The translations under genes were made by a program, and so were the position numbers. The notes beneath the pieces were generated by a model. That model was given only the letters and a program-made list of their open reading frames with translations. It had not been told where the DNA came from and did no database searches. From NCBI GenBank assembly GCA_965229445.1, contig OZ245876.1:310001-374000 (forward strand): a stretch of 64,000 bases of DNA, in the 5' to 3' direction. The DNA comes from Owenweeksia sp965229445. Lineage in GTDB: Bacteria > Bacteroidota > Bacteroidia > Flavobacteriales > Schleiferiaceae. Each line of letters opens with the position of its first letter. The first letter of the stretch is position 1. Positions 25,213 to 34,394 of this stretch are shown here, in pieces.

Positions 25213-27996
25213 ATGTCAGAAAACCCCAGGAAGTTATTCCTTCTCGATGCATACGCTCTCATATATCGTGCCTATTTTGCATTTATAAACAACCCCAGAG
25301 TCAGCTCTAAGGGATTAGACACATCCGCCATCTTTGGTTTCACCACCACCCTGCTGGAGGTACTGGAGAAACAAAAGCCATCTCACATAGCTGTGGTTTA
25401 TGATACACCTAAGCCTACTTTCAGGCATGAGCATTATAAAGAGTATAAGGCACAACGCGATGAAACACCGGAGGGTATAAGGGTGGCCTTTCCTTACATC
25501 AGAAAGTTATTAGAGGCCTTTAACATACCCTTGTTAGGCGTGGATGGTTATGAAGCCGATGATGTGATGTGTACCCTGGCCCAACAGGCCGAAAAGGAAG
25601 GGTTTGAAGTGTTTTTGATGACCCCTGACAAGGATTTTGCTCAGGTGGTAACGGATCAAATCAAGTTATACCGCCCCGGTAGATCGGGTAATCCTGCGGA
25701 AGTTTGGGGCATCCAGGAAGTGCAAGCCAAGTTTGGCGTAGAGCGAGTGGGGCAGGTGATTGATTATCTGGGTATGATGGGAGATTCGGTAGATAATATT
25801 CCAGGAATCCCGGGAGTAGGTCCAAAGACGGCTTCAAAACTCATTGCCCAGTATGGAAGTATGGAGGAGATGTATGAACATGCGGATGAGATCAAGGGAA
25901 AACTGGGTGAGAAGATTCGCGATAACGAGGAGCAGGCACGTATGTCAAAGTACCTGGCAGCAATTGAATGCGAAGTCCCTGTGAAGTTTGATGAAAAACA
26001 GTTTCTAAAAGAAGATGCAAATGAGAAATTGATCAATGATTTATTCTCCGAATTAGAATTCAGGACTTTACTTAAAAGGGTAACCGGAGAAGAAATACAA
26101 CGGCCTGCTGTAGCTCCACCCAATGGCGGTCAGACCGATCTTTTTAGTCAGGTTGAACAAGCTACTGAGAACAGTGAACCAGGTCAGTTTGGAAGTATCG
26201 AGAATAGGGAGCATTTCTATCAATTGATTACGCATGCCAAGGAAAGGCAGCTACTTCTGGAGAATTTGATGAAACAAGTATCGGTTTGCTTTGATACCGA
26301 GACTACCTCTTTGGATGCCATAGATGCACAAATATGTGGAATCGCCTTTAGCTATAGTCCTGGCAGAGCCTATTATGTTGTGGTTGAAGAGGGAGAGGAA
26401 CAGTCTATAGCAGATGAGTTTAAATCTTTCTTTGAGCATCAAGAAATTGAGAAGGTAGGTCAGAACCTGAAGTATGATATTTCCGTGCTTCGGAAGTATG
26501 GGATAAATGTGAACGGCCCCTTGTTTGATACGATGCTTGCGCATTACCTGATCCAACCGGACATGCGTCATAATATGGATGTGTTGGCCGAAACTTATTT
26601 ACACTATCAGCCGGTCAGCATAGAGACTTTAATCGGCAAGAAGGGCAAGAATCAGAAGAGCATGCGTGATGTACCGATGGATAAGGTCTCCGAATATGCC
26701 GGAGAAGATGCGGATATCACCTTTCAATTAAAACAGGTGTTTGCTCCTAAGTTGAAAGAAGTAGAAGTAAGCAGCGTTTTCGAGGAAATTGAAGTGCCAC
26801 TTGTTCCGGTATTAGCAAATATGGAATTGGAGGGTATCAACCTAGATTCAGAAGCCTTGGATAAACTATCGGTTGAACTAGAGAATGATATTCGGCGATT
26901 GGATTCTGAGATAATTGATCTGGCCGGAGAGCCATTTAACATAGCCTCCCCTAAACAATTGGGCGAAATTCTTTTCGGCAAGCTCCAGCTAATGGAGAAA
27001 CCGAAGAAAACCAAAAGCGGTCAATATGCCACCTCGGAAGATATCCTGGTACAACTGGCAAAGGACCACGAAATTGCACAAAAGATTATTGATTACCGGC
27101 AACTGCAAAAGCTTAAATCTACTTATGTGGATGCTTTGCCAGCCTTGGTTAACAAGACAACCGGCAGGTTACACACCTCATTCAATCAAGCGGTTGCAGC
27201 CACAGGTCGCCTTAGCTCAAACAATCCCAACCTTCAGAATATTCCTATTAGAACCGAGCGTGGAAGAGAGGTGAGAAAAGCCTTTATTCCTCGAGATGAA
27301 GATCACGTAATCATGGCTGCAGATTATTCACAAATTGAGTTGCGTTTGATTGCAGAATTGAGTGGTGATGAGTTTATGATGGATGCCTTTATCAAGGGGG
27401 AAGATATTCATGCCGCTACGGCAGCCAAAGTTTTTGGGGTGGATCTAAAGGATGTCACCCGGGAGATGAGGGGCAATGCCAAGACCGTAAATTTTGGAAT
27501 TATTTATGGGGTTTCCGCATTTGGCCTTTCACAGCAAACAGATTTATCGCGTTCCGAAGCAGGGGAGATCATCAAATCCTATTTCCAGACCTATCCAGGT
27601 ATCAGGGATTACATTGAAAAGCAGAAGGAGTTTGCCCGGGAACATGGCTATGTAAGTACGATGAAAGGTAGAAAGCGCTATTTGAAAGATATTAATTCAC
27701 GTAATGCAGTGGTAAGAGGTCATGCAGAACGCAATGCCGTAAACGCACCTATACAGGGTACGGCGGCAGATGTGATAAAGTTGGCCATGATTAGGATAGA
27801 TCATGAGTTGAAAAAAGGAGGATTTGAAACCAAAATGGTGTTACAGGTTCATGATGAATTGGTATTTGATGCACCAATTGCTGAGGTAGATAAGGTGAAG
27901 CCCTTAATTAAGAATGCCATGGAGCAGGCATTGGAAACTAAGGTTCCTTTAGAGGTCGAGTTTGGAGAAGGAAGTAATTGGTTAGAGGCTCATTGA
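25213..27996 (+). CDS. polA: DNA polymerase I
   Basis: 927 residues, full length, with three domains: 5'-3' exonuclease (1-300; DAYALIYRAYFA and the EADDVMCTLA metal-site region), proofreading 3'-5' exonuclease (about 345-520; intact DTETTS at about residue 361), and family A polymerase. Polymerase motif A is DYSQIELRLIAELSGD near residue 704, motif B REMRGNAKTVNFGIIYG and motif C QVHDELVFD near residue 879. Both nuclease sites look intact, so it should do gap repair and Okazaki-fragment processing. A TATTTTAG box (one base off TAnnTTTG) at 25185-25192 is a possible promoter. The ATG at 25213 is well placed after it. Confidence 0.97.
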   Translation: MSENPRKLFLLDAYALIYRAYFAFINNPRVSSKGLDTSAIFGFTTTLLEVLEKQKPSHIAVVYDTPKPTFRHEHYKEYKAQRDETPEGIRVAFPYIRKLLEAFNIPLLGVDGYEADDVMCTLAQQAEKEGFEVFLMTPDKDFAQVVTDQIKLYRPGRSGNPAEVWGIQEVQAKFGVERVGQVIDYLGMMGDSVDNIPGIPGVGPKTASKLIAQYGSMEEMYEHADEIKGKLGEKIRDNEEQARMSKYLAAIECEVPVKFDEKQFLKEDANEKLINDLFSELEFRTLLKRVTGEEIQRPAVAPPNGGQTDLFSQVEQATENSEPGQFGSIENREHFYQLITHAKERQLLLENLMKQVSVCFDTETTSLDAIDAQICGIAFSYSPGRAYYVVVEEGEEQSIADEFKSFFEHQEIEKVGQNLKYDISVLRKYGINVNGPLFDTMLAHYLIQPDMRHNMDVLAETYLHYQPVSIETLIGKKGKNQKSMRDVPMDKVSEYAGEDADITFQLKQVFAPKLKEVEVSSVFEEIEVPLVPVLANMELEGINLDSEALDKLSVELENDIRRLDSEIIDLAGEPFNIASPKQLGEILFGKLQLMEKPKKTKSGQYATSEDILVQLAKDHEIAQKIIDYRQLQKLKSTYVDALPALVNKTTGRLHTSFNQAVAATGRLSSNNPNLQNIPIRTERGREVRKAFIPRDEDHVIMAADYSQIELRLIAELSGDEFMMDAFIKGEDIHAATAAKVFGVDLKDVTREMRGNAKTVNFGIIYGVSAFGLSQQTDLSRSEAGEIIKSYFQTYPGIRDYIEKQKEFAREHGYVSTMKGRKRYLKDINSRNAVVRGHAERNAVNAPIQGTAADVIKLAMIRIDHELKKGGFETKMVLQVHDELVFDAPIAEVDKVKPLIKNAMEQALETKVPLEVEFGEGSNWLEAH

Positions 27997-28044
27997 GTTT
28001 GGTTCTGACGGATTTTTTGCAGGGGTCTCCAGACGTGCGCCCCT

Positions 28045-28066
28045 GGGGCCTGCACCCGCAGGCCCC
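28045..28066 (+). repeat. GC-rich 22-bp palindromic hairpin, copy 1
   Basis: Stem arms GGGGCCTGC and GCAGGCCCC are perfectly complementary, with loop ACCC. It starts 48 bp after the polA stop. A weaker hairpin TAGAAG/CTTCTA follows it. No T tract follows, so it is not an ordinary terminator. Confidence 0.85.
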
Positions 28067-28508
28067 GAGTAGAAGGTAGCTTCTAGCGCCACGTTAGCCA
28101 AGTCTAACTTTATGAGTAGTGCGTCTTGATTGGTGAAGAGCGTATCTATGATGATGAGGGTACGAAGGAGCCTAGAATATAAAGTCTATTCCCTGTCATG
28201 TTTGTATTCTAGTTGCTCATAGAGTCTAAACAAACATTCTCATAACCATGTCCTGGTAGAAGGGGGGAAAATGGCATTAAATATGGATGGGTAACTTACC
28301 GCTCCTAACAATAGCCATTTGGCCAGAAAATGAATCTGGATAACGCATTACCGTCATAAAGAAAACCCTTTTTAGGAGGATGTTGTTACCGCGGGGTATG
28401 AGCAAAACAGATTGTTTTATTTATCCATAAAACATTTCCGTTTCATTAATGATAGGCTTCATGAAATTCAGATTGGAACATATATGCTTTGAGCACTATC
28501 TTACTTTT

Positions 28509-28530
28509 GGGGCCTGCGGGTGCAGGCCCC
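28509..28530 (-). repeat. GC-rich 22-bp palindromic hairpin, copy 2 (inverted)
   Basis: The same stem arms with loop GGGT on the plus strand, the exact reverse complement of copy 1. Read from the protease gene, whose stop is 41 bp away, the transcript meets the identical 22-nt sequence that polA transcripts meet. Confidence 0.85.
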
Positions 28531-28571
28531 AACGGGAACCTGGATCACTGGCGCCTAACTCCTTCAAAAGT

Positions 28572-30656
28572 CTATTTAACTACCAGTCTCTCAGCGTAAG
28601 TCATACCTCTTTCTTCAACTTGCAGGAGATACACACCACTGGCCAGCTTCTCATCTGATCCAATCGCATAGTTGCGGGTTCCTGGGTTTAGCGATTCACT
28701 AATCACCAATCGACCATAGAGGTCATAAAGGGCAACTTTTACCACAGATTTGGTGGCAGAAGTGAAAGTTACATTTACCTGACCCGTGCTAGGATTAGGA
28801 AACACATTTATATTTTTAGCAAGCTCATACTCTGTGATGGAAACATTATCAGATGTAACCTGAATATTATCGATATAGAAATTGTTACCCCCACCATTTT
28901 CAAATTCAAACTTTACCAAAATTGGTCCTCTACCGTCATAGCCCGCAAGGGGAATAAGACCACTGCGCCATTGTGCAGCAGTTGGGGTGAAGCCAGAACC
29001 ACTTTTATCTGGGGCAGTGCGTAACAGGCCACTCTGGAAGACGCGAATAAAACTCCAGGTTTGGCCACAGTCTTCCGAAGCGTACACTCTCAATGCATCG
29101 TAGTTGGAGCTGGCCTGACGTGCAGCAAAGGCATAATCAAAGTTCAGCACCAGATTTTTAGCGAAGGTTGGGAAGATTAAAGGAGTAATCAACTCATCTC
29201 TGGCGCCAGATCCTTTGATGGTGGTCATTGGCGCATAAGCCCCGGAGGTGAAGTTATCGAGCTTAAGGGACTTACTGCCATCGGTGGCCGCAGCACTGGT
29301 AACCTGGAAAGTATTGTTGTCAAATGGAGAGTTTATAATTAAACCGGAAGAATTTAGGTCACCTTCAAAACTCTCATTGTAACTGGATTCGTGACCAGTA
29401 TAATACGGTCGAACACGCACAAAATCTTGAAAATAGGAACTATCGGAACCAGCAGAATTGGTAATCACCAGACTCACTGAGTAATTTCCCGCATTGGGAT
29501 ACACCACCGTTGGATTTGGTGAGTTTGAGGTAGCCGGTTGACCGCCTGGGAAGGACCACTGCCAGGATGTGGCGGCGCTACCTTCGGAGAGTTCACTAAA
29601 TGTTACAGAACCCCCTGGACACAATGCCGGCGATTCCATATTTAGTGCAGCAATAGGTGTACATACAGCCGGATTTGTTACACCCGTATTGATGAGGTTA
29701 CCTGGAGATTTAAGGAAGAATCGAATGCTGTTGGCGACATTTCTCATGACGTTCCTTTGTCCGTTAGTGAACATGTTCACGCACTCGTCATCCGCATAAT
29801 CCATAAAGTTTTCTATCTGATTGGTGTTTCCACAAGTGGCTCGGTTGAGGTCACAACCATAACTTGGTCCGTTCACGGGAGGAGTATCTCCTATACCATC
29901 ATCCTTACTGCAACTATAAGGAGAAGAGCCAAACGGGTGAGGTAGACCAAAGGAATGTCCTAGTTCATGAGGTAAGGTGCGTCCTACTCGTCCGGCGTTA
30001 GCCGAAGTGCCTATAGCTCCAAGTGCATCGTGTCTGATAACCACCCCATCGCTACTTGAGGGACCATTTGGGAACTGTGCGTAGCCAAGAACGTTATTGG
30101 AAATTGATTGGCTAATACTGTTCACTACCCAGATATTTAAATATTTTGAAGGATCCCATTGAGGTGATTTAATGCCGTTGGTGGCATTTACTGATCTGAA
30201 GTCCTGTCTCCTGGTAATGCCTGTGGTACAGTTTCCGTTGGGATCCTTAGTGGCCAGCACAAATTCAATTTCTACATCTGCTGCATCTGGTTTAAACTGG
30301 TTTCTAGTTAGGTTGGTATCAGCATTCAGTCTCCGGAAATCCTCATTTAATACTCTCAAACCATCTAAAATTTGCGCTTTGGAAATATTGTCAAACTCCG
30401 TATTGTAAACCACATGAAATACCACAGGAATCTTAAAAACTGCGACGGTAGACTTTTTACCATACTCTTGCTTGCTCAGTGAATCTATACTTTGCAGGTA
30501 TTCATGAAAAGCATTCTCAAGCTCTGGATCTTCGGCCATCATTCTGGCCATCATCTCGTCCGTACCACATCGCTGAACACGATCCTGTTCCTGAGCAAGC
30601 ACAGAAAGGGAAGCTAAAAATAAAATGGAAGCAAGTATATATTTATACAGGAGCAT
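28572..30656 (-). CDS. Secreted M43 (pappalysin-like) metalloprotease with PKD domain and T9SS sorting domain
   Basis: 694 residues. Order: signal peptide (ends SVLAQ), a propeptide-like region, a zinc peptidase domain with HELGHSFGLPH (HExxHxxGxxH, residues about 227-237) and the Met-turn region ENFMDYADDECVNMF, a PKD domain (about 345-425; SWQWSFPGG...VVYPNAGNYSVSL), a jelly-roll domain (YESFEGDLNSSG...), and a type A T9SS domain (NVFPNPSTGQVNVTF...GVYLLQVEERG). This is a typical exported Bacteroidota protease that likely degrades extracellular protein. The metallopeptidase site looks intact. Confidence 0.92.
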   Translation of the reverse strand: MLLYKYILASILFLASLSVLAQEQDRVQRCGTDEMMARMMAEDPELENAFHEYLQSIDSLSKQEYGKKSTVAVFKIPVVFHVVYNTEFDNISKAQILDGLRVLNEDFRRLNADTNLTRNQFKPDAADVEIEFVLATKDPNGNCTTGITRRQDFRSVNATNGIKSPQWDPSKYLNIWVVNSISQSISNNVLGYAQFPNGPSSSDGVVIRHDALGAIGTSANAGRVGRTLPHELGHSFGLPHPFGSSPYSCSKDDGIGDTPPVNGPSYGCDLNRATCGNTNQIENFMDYADDECVNMFTNGQRNVMRNVANSIRFFLKSPGNLINTGVTNPAVCTPIAALNMESPALCPGGSVTFSELSEGSAATSWQWSFPGGQPATSNSPNPTVVYPNAGNYSVSLVITNSAGSDSSYFQDFVRVRPYYTGHESSYNESFEGDLNSSGLIINSPFDNNTFQVTSAAATDGSKSLKLDNFTSGAYAPMTTIKGSGARDELITPLIFPTFAKNLVLNFDYAFAARQASSNYDALRVYASEDCGQTWSFIRVFQSGLLRTAPDKSGSGFTPTAAQWRSGLIPLAGYDGRGPILVKFEFENGGGNNFYIDNIQVTSDNVSITEYELAKNINVFPNPSTGQVNVTFTSATKSVVKVALYDLYGRLVISESLNPGTRNYAIGSDEKLASGVYLLQVEERGMTYAERLVVK

Positions 30657-30682
30657 ATAAATGGGGTTTATCAGTAATTTTG

Positions 30683-30690
30683 CAAAAATA
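30683..30690 (-). promoter_or_regulatory. Predicted -7 box of the secreted protease gene
   Basis: The minus strand reads TATTTTTG, an exact TAnnTTTG match, 26 bp before the protease ATG. No good -33 element is seen. Confidence 0.45.
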
Positions 30691-30784
30691 GGTTAAACGA
30701 TCTATAATGTATGACGCAAGAAATGTGCCTGAGGATAGTTTATACACAAATGTCCTCTAAAGTGGTCAATTTCAGTTCTCCTGG

Positions 30785-30817
30785 TTTGGCGTATTCAGAA
30801 TTTTAATAGTAGATTTG
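30785..30817 (+). promoter_or_regulatory. Promoter of the rplM ribosomal-protein operon
   Basis: TTTG at 30785-30788, 21-bp spacer, TAGATTTG at 30810-30817. This is the best full match in the window to the flavobacterial consensus. It gives a leader of about 50 nt that can form a small CCCTTT/AAAGGG hairpin before the GTG start. Confidence 0.75.
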
Positions 30818-30875
30818 CAGCCCCTTTTCAGAAAACACGGATTAAAGGGTGTAAATAGTTAAAAATTAATTAGTT

Positions 30876-31331
30876 GTGAATACAATTAGCTATAAAACAC
30901 GTTCTATCAACAAGGAAAATGCCGACAAAAAGTGGCATCTTGTTGATGCAAAAGGTCAAAGTCTTGGTCGTTTGGCATCGAGAGTAGCCTTTGTGTTACG
31001 TGGAAAGCACAAGACCAACTACACTCCTCATGCGGATTGCGGTGATAACGTTGTTATTATCAATGCGGCTGAGGTTAAGCTTAGTGGCTCTAAGATGACA
31101 GAAAAGGAATATGTTCGACACACTGGTTTTCCTGGTGGACAGCGATTTAGTACTCCGGCAGAATTGTTTGAGAAGTACCCTGAGCGTGTTTTAGAGAAAG
31201 CGATTAAAGGGATGTTACCCAAGAATCGCCTCGGACGTGAATTGTTTCGCAACTTATATGTATACGCCGGTAATGAGCACAATCAGGAAGCTCAGCAACC
31301 CCAGGCGATAGATCTTAATACCATTAAATAA
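30876..31331 (+). CDS. rplM: 50S ribosomal protein L13
   Basis: 151 residues, starting at GTG; the N-terminus NTISYKTRS...KWHLVDAKGQSLGRLAS is the normal L13 start for this phylum, so the GTG is the initiator. The core has KTNYTPHADCGDNVVIINA and a KAIKGMLPKNRLGRELF motif. First gene of rplM-rpsI, the classical L13-S9 operon, with rpsI 5 bp downstream. Confidence 0.97.
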   Translation: MNTISYKTRSINKENADKKWHLVDAKGQSLGRLASRVAFVLRGKHKTNYTPHADCGDNVVIINAAEVKLSGSKMTEKEYVRHTGFPGGQRFSTPAELFEKYPERVLEKAIKGMLPKNRLGRELFRNLYVYAGNEHNQEAQQPQAIDLNTIK

Positions 31332-31336
31332 ACAGG

Positions 31337-31723
31337 ATGGCAGTAACGCACAAAATCGGCAGAAGAAAAACTTCGGTGGCCCGCGTTTTCCTTTCAGAAG
31401 GAAAGGGAAAGATCACCATCAATAATAAAGATTCTAAAGAATACTTCAGTACTCCAACGCTACATTATAAGCTGGAGCAAGCCTTCGAACTTACTGAGAC
31501 TAAAGGTCAGTACGATGTCAAGGTAAATGTAACTGGCGGTGGTATTACTGGTCAGGCTGAAGCTGTTCGTTTAGGAATTTCAAGGGCGCTTTGCGATCTC
31601 AATCCTGAGAACCGCATCAAGCTGAAGCCTGAAGGTCTCATGACTCGTGATCCACGCATGGTGGAACGCAAGAAATTTGGTCAAAAGAAGGCAAGGAAGA
31701 AATTCCAGTTTAGCAAGCGTTAA
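31337..31723 (+). CDS. rpsI: 30S ribosomal protein S9
   Basis: 128 residues with IGRRKTSVARVFL at the N-terminus, the GGGITGQAEAVRLGISRAL core, and the Lys/Arg-rich tail ending FQFSKR, whose C-terminal residues reach the P site tRNA. Second gene of the L13-S9 unit. Confidence 0.97.
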   Translation: MAVTHKIGRRKTSVARVFLSEGKGKITINNKDSKEYFSTPTLHYKLEQAFELTETKGQYDVKVNVTGGGITGQAEAVRLGISRALCDLNPENRIKLKPEGLMTRDPRMVERKKFGQKKARKKFQFSKR

Positions 31724-31739
31724 CGATTGGTTTAGTATC

Positions 31740-31789
31740 CAAACTGTACGGGCACAATCTTCTATAAATGGGGTGACCACCATACAGTT
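31740..31789 (+). promoter_or_regulatory. Candidate rpsB leader structure
   Basis: Eight-base-pair stem CAACTGTA/TACAGTTG closing a 34-nt loop, inside the 93-nt gap before rpsB. Inside the loop, GGTGACCACC could pair with itself. S2 genes in several bacterial groups are autoregulated through such leaders; no TAnnTTTG box is seen here, so it is probably read from the rplM promoter. This is inferred from structure only. Confidence 0.35.
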
Positions 31790-31816
31790 GAATTTAGAGA
31801 AAGTAAACAACACAAA

Positions 31817-32632
31817 ATGGCAGAAGAGAAGATCAAAGAGATGCTGGATGCAGGAGTGCATTTTGGCCATCTCACCCGCAAATGGAATCCCGCAATGGCT
31901 CCTTACATTTTTATGGAGCGCAACGGTATCCACATCATCGACCTTTACAAGACCGAGGCAAAGCTTGCACAGGCCAACGACGCTATCCGCAAGATAGCAG
32001 CCTCAGGAAGGAAGTTACTTTACGTTGCAACCAAGAAGCAAGCAAAGGATATCATTGCCGAGAACGCAAAAACGGTAAATATGCCATACATCACTGAGCG
32101 TTGGCCAGGGGGTATGCTTACAAACTTTGTGACGATTCGTAAGGCTATTAAAAAGATGCAGTCTATAGACCGCATGAAGGAAGATGGAACCTTTATGACT
32201 CTTTCTAAGAAGGAGAGACTTCAGGTTGATCGTCAGCGAGAGAAATTGGATCGTCAATTAGGCTCTATTGAAGATATGACCAGACTTCCTGGAGCGCTTT
32301 TTATCGTGGATATTAACAAAGAGCACATTGCCGTAAAGGAGGCTCAGAAATTGGGAATCCCAACTTTTGCAATTGTAGATACCAATTCAGATCCACACGA
32401 AGTAGACTTTGCTATTCCTGGAAATGATGATGCTACTAAATCGATCGATGTTTTGGTACGTCGGGTAACCGAGGCCATAAAAGAAGGTCTTAATGAGCGC
32501 CAGGCTGAAAAGGATAAAGCGGCACAGGAAAAGATTCAGAAAGCTGCTAAAAAGAAGGAAGCTGCTGAGGCGGCAGAAGCTGCGGTAGCACCTGAGGAAA
32601 AAACTGAGGAGAAATCCACTTCCGAGAAGTAA
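31817..32632 (+). CDS. rpsB: 30S ribosomal protein S2
   Basis: 271 residues: AGVHFGHLTRKWNPAMAPYIF at the start, ERWPGGMLTNF and PGALFIVDINKEHIAVKEAQKLGIP in the core. The last 45 residues form an Ala/Lys/Glu-rich tail (KKKEAAEAAEAA...), common in this phylum. Followed by tsf, as in most bacteria. Confidence 0.97.
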   Translation: MAEEKIKEMLDAGVHFGHLTRKWNPAMAPYIFMERNGIHIIDLYKTEAKLAQANDAIRKIAASGRKLLYVATKKQAKDIIAENAKTVNMPYITERWPGGMLTNFVTIRKAIKKMQSIDRMKEDGTFMTLSKKERLQVDRQREKLDRQLGSIEDMTRLPGALFIVDINKEHIAVKEAQKLGIPTFAIVDTNSDPHEVDFAIPGNDDATKSIDVLVRRVTEAIKEGLNERQAEKDKAAQEKIQKAAKKKEAAEAAEAAVAPEEKTEEKSTSEK

Positions 32633-32662
32633 GCAATTCAAGCAAATAAATATTGAAACTGC

Positions 32663-32702
32663 GGAAGGGATGAAATGAAAATTTTTATCCCTTCCATTTT
32701 TT
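32663..32702 (+). terminator. Intrinsic terminator between rpsB and tsf
   Basis: 9-bp stem GGAAGGGAT/ATCCCTTCC, 15-nt loop, then ATTTTTT. It lies 30 bp after rpsB and 25 bp before tsf, so tsf needs partial read-through or its own promoter. Confidence 0.7.
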
Positions 32703-32726
32703 AACCATTAAATAAAGTAGAGAATC

Positions 32727-33551
32727 ATGGCTACTATAACAGCGTCAGACGTTAACCAACTTAGAAAACAAACCGGAGCCGGAATGATGGACTGCAAGAA
32801 AGCTCTCCAGGAGGCAGACGGAGACTTCGAAAAAGCAGTGGATATTCTGCGCAAGAAAGGACAAAAAGTTGCCGCAAAGCGTGCCGATCGTGAAGCCAGT
32901 GAGGGTTGTGTTTTAGCTGCTACTTCAGAAGACAAAAGCTTCGGAGCAATTGTTAGCCTGAATTGTGAAACTGATTTCGTGGCTAAGAATGACAGTTTTG
33001 TAGATTTAACCCGCTCAATTTTGTCTGAAGCAATTGCCGCACGTCCGGCAACCAAAGAAGAGCTGCTTCAAATGGAAATAGACGGAATGAAGATCGAAGA
33101 TAAACTTACTGAACAGACCGGTGTTATTGGTGAGAAGCTGGAAATTGGAGCCTATGAAGTTTTAGAAGCACCATTTGTAGCCTCATACATTCATGCTGGA
33201 AATAAGTTGGCCACTTTGGTGGGATTAACCGGAGAAGCTGAAGAAGCCGGTAAGAACGTAGCCATGCAAGCAGCAGCTATGAACCCGGTAGCTCTTGGTC
33301 GTGATGAGGTTTCTCAGGAAGTGATTGATCGCGAACTGGAAGTAGGTAAAGACCTCGCCCGTCAGGAAGGTAAGCCCGAAGCCATGTTGGAAAAGATTGC
33401 TGCCGGACGCCTGAACAAGTTCTTTAAGGAAAACACCTTGTTGGAGCAGGAGTATATCCGTGATAACAAGATGACTATCACCAAGTATCTAAACTCTGTT
33501 GACAATGGCTTAAGCGCTACTGCCTTTCGCAGAGTAGGGCTTGGCGTATAA
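32727..33551 (+). CDS. tsf: Elongation factor Ts
   Basis: 274 residues. The N-terminal UBA-like part has VNQLRKQTGAGMMDCKKALQEADGDFEKAVDILRKKG, and the core has the TDFVAKN motif that disrupts the EF-Tu magnesium site. Guanine-nucleotide exchange factor for EF-Tu. Lies between rpsB and pyrH, the conserved order. Confidence 0.97.
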   Translation: MATITASDVNQLRKQTGAGMMDCKKALQEADGDFEKAVDILRKKGQKVAAKRADREASEGCVLAATSEDKSFGAIVSLNCETDFVAKNDSFVDLTRSILSEAIAARPATKEELLQMEIDGMKIEDKLTEQTGVIGEKLEIGAYEVLEAPFVASYIHAGNKLATLVGLTGEAEEAGKNVAMQAAAMNPVALGRDEVSQEVIDRELEVGKDLARQEGKPEAMLEKIAAGRLNKFFKENTLLEQEYIRDNKMTITKYLNSVDNGLSATAFRRVGLGV

Positions 33552-33572
33552 GTGTTACCAAATATTCTTTCT

Positions 33573-33605
33573 AAAGCCCTGCACCTTTGGTGTGGGGCTT
33601 TTTTG
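33573..33605 (+). terminator. Strong intrinsic terminator after tsf
   Basis: 13-bp stem AAAGCCCTGCACC/GGTGTGGGGCTTT (two G-U pairs), 3-nt loop, followed by TTTTG. It begins 21 bp after the tsf stop. Confidence 0.85.
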
Positions 33606-33641
33606 TTTTCGGTCCATCCTACAATATAAGCATCATCATCT

Positions 33642-33649
33642 TATATTTG
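33642..33649 (+). promoter_or_regulatory. Predicted -7 box of the pyrH-frr promoter
   Basis: TATATTTG, an exact TAnnTTTG match, 18 bp before the GTG start of pyrH and just after the tsf terminator. It argues against longer in-frame starts upstream of 33668. Confidence 0.55.
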
Positions 33650-33667
33650 CTGGCAAATACACGGAGC

Positions 33668-34384
33668 GTGGCGGTTAAATACAATAGAATTCTCCTGAAG
33701 CTAAGCGGAGAAGCCCTGATGGGTAAACAGCAATATGGCATAAGTGGAGAACGCTTATTGGAATACGCTCAGGAAATTAAGGGGGTAATCGCCCAGGGTG
33801 TGGAAGTAGCAGTGGTCATTGGAGGAGGTAATATTTTCCGTGGCCTCAAAGGTGCTAGCCAGGGGATGGATCGTACGCAAGCTGATCATATGGGAATGTT
33901 GGCTACGGTTATTAATGGATTGGCCTTACAATCGGCACTCGAAGAGCTGGGAGTTCATACCAGGCTGCAAAGCGCTATAGAGATGGATAAGGTAGCAGAA
34001 CCTTTTATCAGAAGGAGAGCTACCAGACATCTAGAGAAAGGTAGAGTAGTCATCTTTGGAGGTGGTACCGGTAACCCATATTTCACTACCGACACGGCCG
34101 CTACTTTACGCGCCATAGAAATTGACGCGGACGTGATTCTTAAGGGCACTCGAGTAGATGGAATTTACAGTGCAGACCCTGAAAAGGATTCCTCGGCCAC
34201 CAAGTACGAGACCCTTACCTTCAAAGAAGTGTATGAGAAAGGACTGAACGTTATGGATATGACGGCTTTTACGCTAAGTCAGGAGAATAAACTTCCCATA
34301 ATTGTTTTTGATATGAATACCCCCGGAAACCTTCACAAGGTGGTTGAAGGAACAGAAAGTGTGGGAACGCTCGTAACCAATTAA
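33668..34384 (+). CDS. pyrH: UMP kinase
   Basis: 238 residues from the GTG at 33668, which gives the family-standard N-terminus AVKYNRILLKLSGEALMG. An in-frame longer frame from 33587 would run through a terminator and a promoter, so it is rejected. Visible: VAVVIGGGNIFRG, the DHMGMLATVINGLAL segment and the GTGNPYFTTDTAA motif. UMP kinase phosphorylates UMP to UDP in pyrimidine nucleotide synthesis. It is 10 bp upstream of frr. Confidence 0.96.
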   Translation: MAVKYNRILLKLSGEALMGKQQYGISGERLLEYAQEIKGVIAQGVEVAVVIGGGNIFRGLKGASQGMDRTQADHMGMLATVINGLALQSALEELGVHTRLQSAIEMDKVAEPFIRRRATRHLEKGRVVIFGGGTGNPYFTTDTAATLRAIEIDADVILKGTRVDGIYSADPEKDSSATKYETLTFKEVYEKGLNVMDMTAFTLSQENKLPIIVFDMNTPGNLHKVVEGTESVGTLVTN

Positions 34385-34394
34385 GCTTTTAGAA

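Larger units (their letters stand above)
27997..28571. other. Gene-free 575-bp gap between polA and the secreted protease gene
   Basis: No credible gene: the longest open frame crosses one of the hairpins and has no recognisable product. The gap holds two identical 22-bp hairpins facing each other near its ends, and between them about 440 bp of average composition with many stops and no remnant I recognise. It could be a degenerate mobile element or REP-type spacer. Confidence 0.6.

Noticed and set aside
28070..28560. attC-like core sequences (GTCTAAC and GCCTAAC) in the gap after polA
   Set aside because: Single short cores without the paired partner and stem-loop layout of integron sites; expected by chance.
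28449..28658. Plus-strand open frame of 69 codons crossing the second hairpin into the protease gene
   Set aside because: It runs through the 22-bp palindrome and the antisense of the protease sorting domain, and its product has no recognisable features.
33587..33667. A 27-residue N-terminal extension of UMP kinase
   Set aside because: It would cross the tsf terminator and the TATATTTG box; the GTG at 33668 gives the standard family N-terminus.
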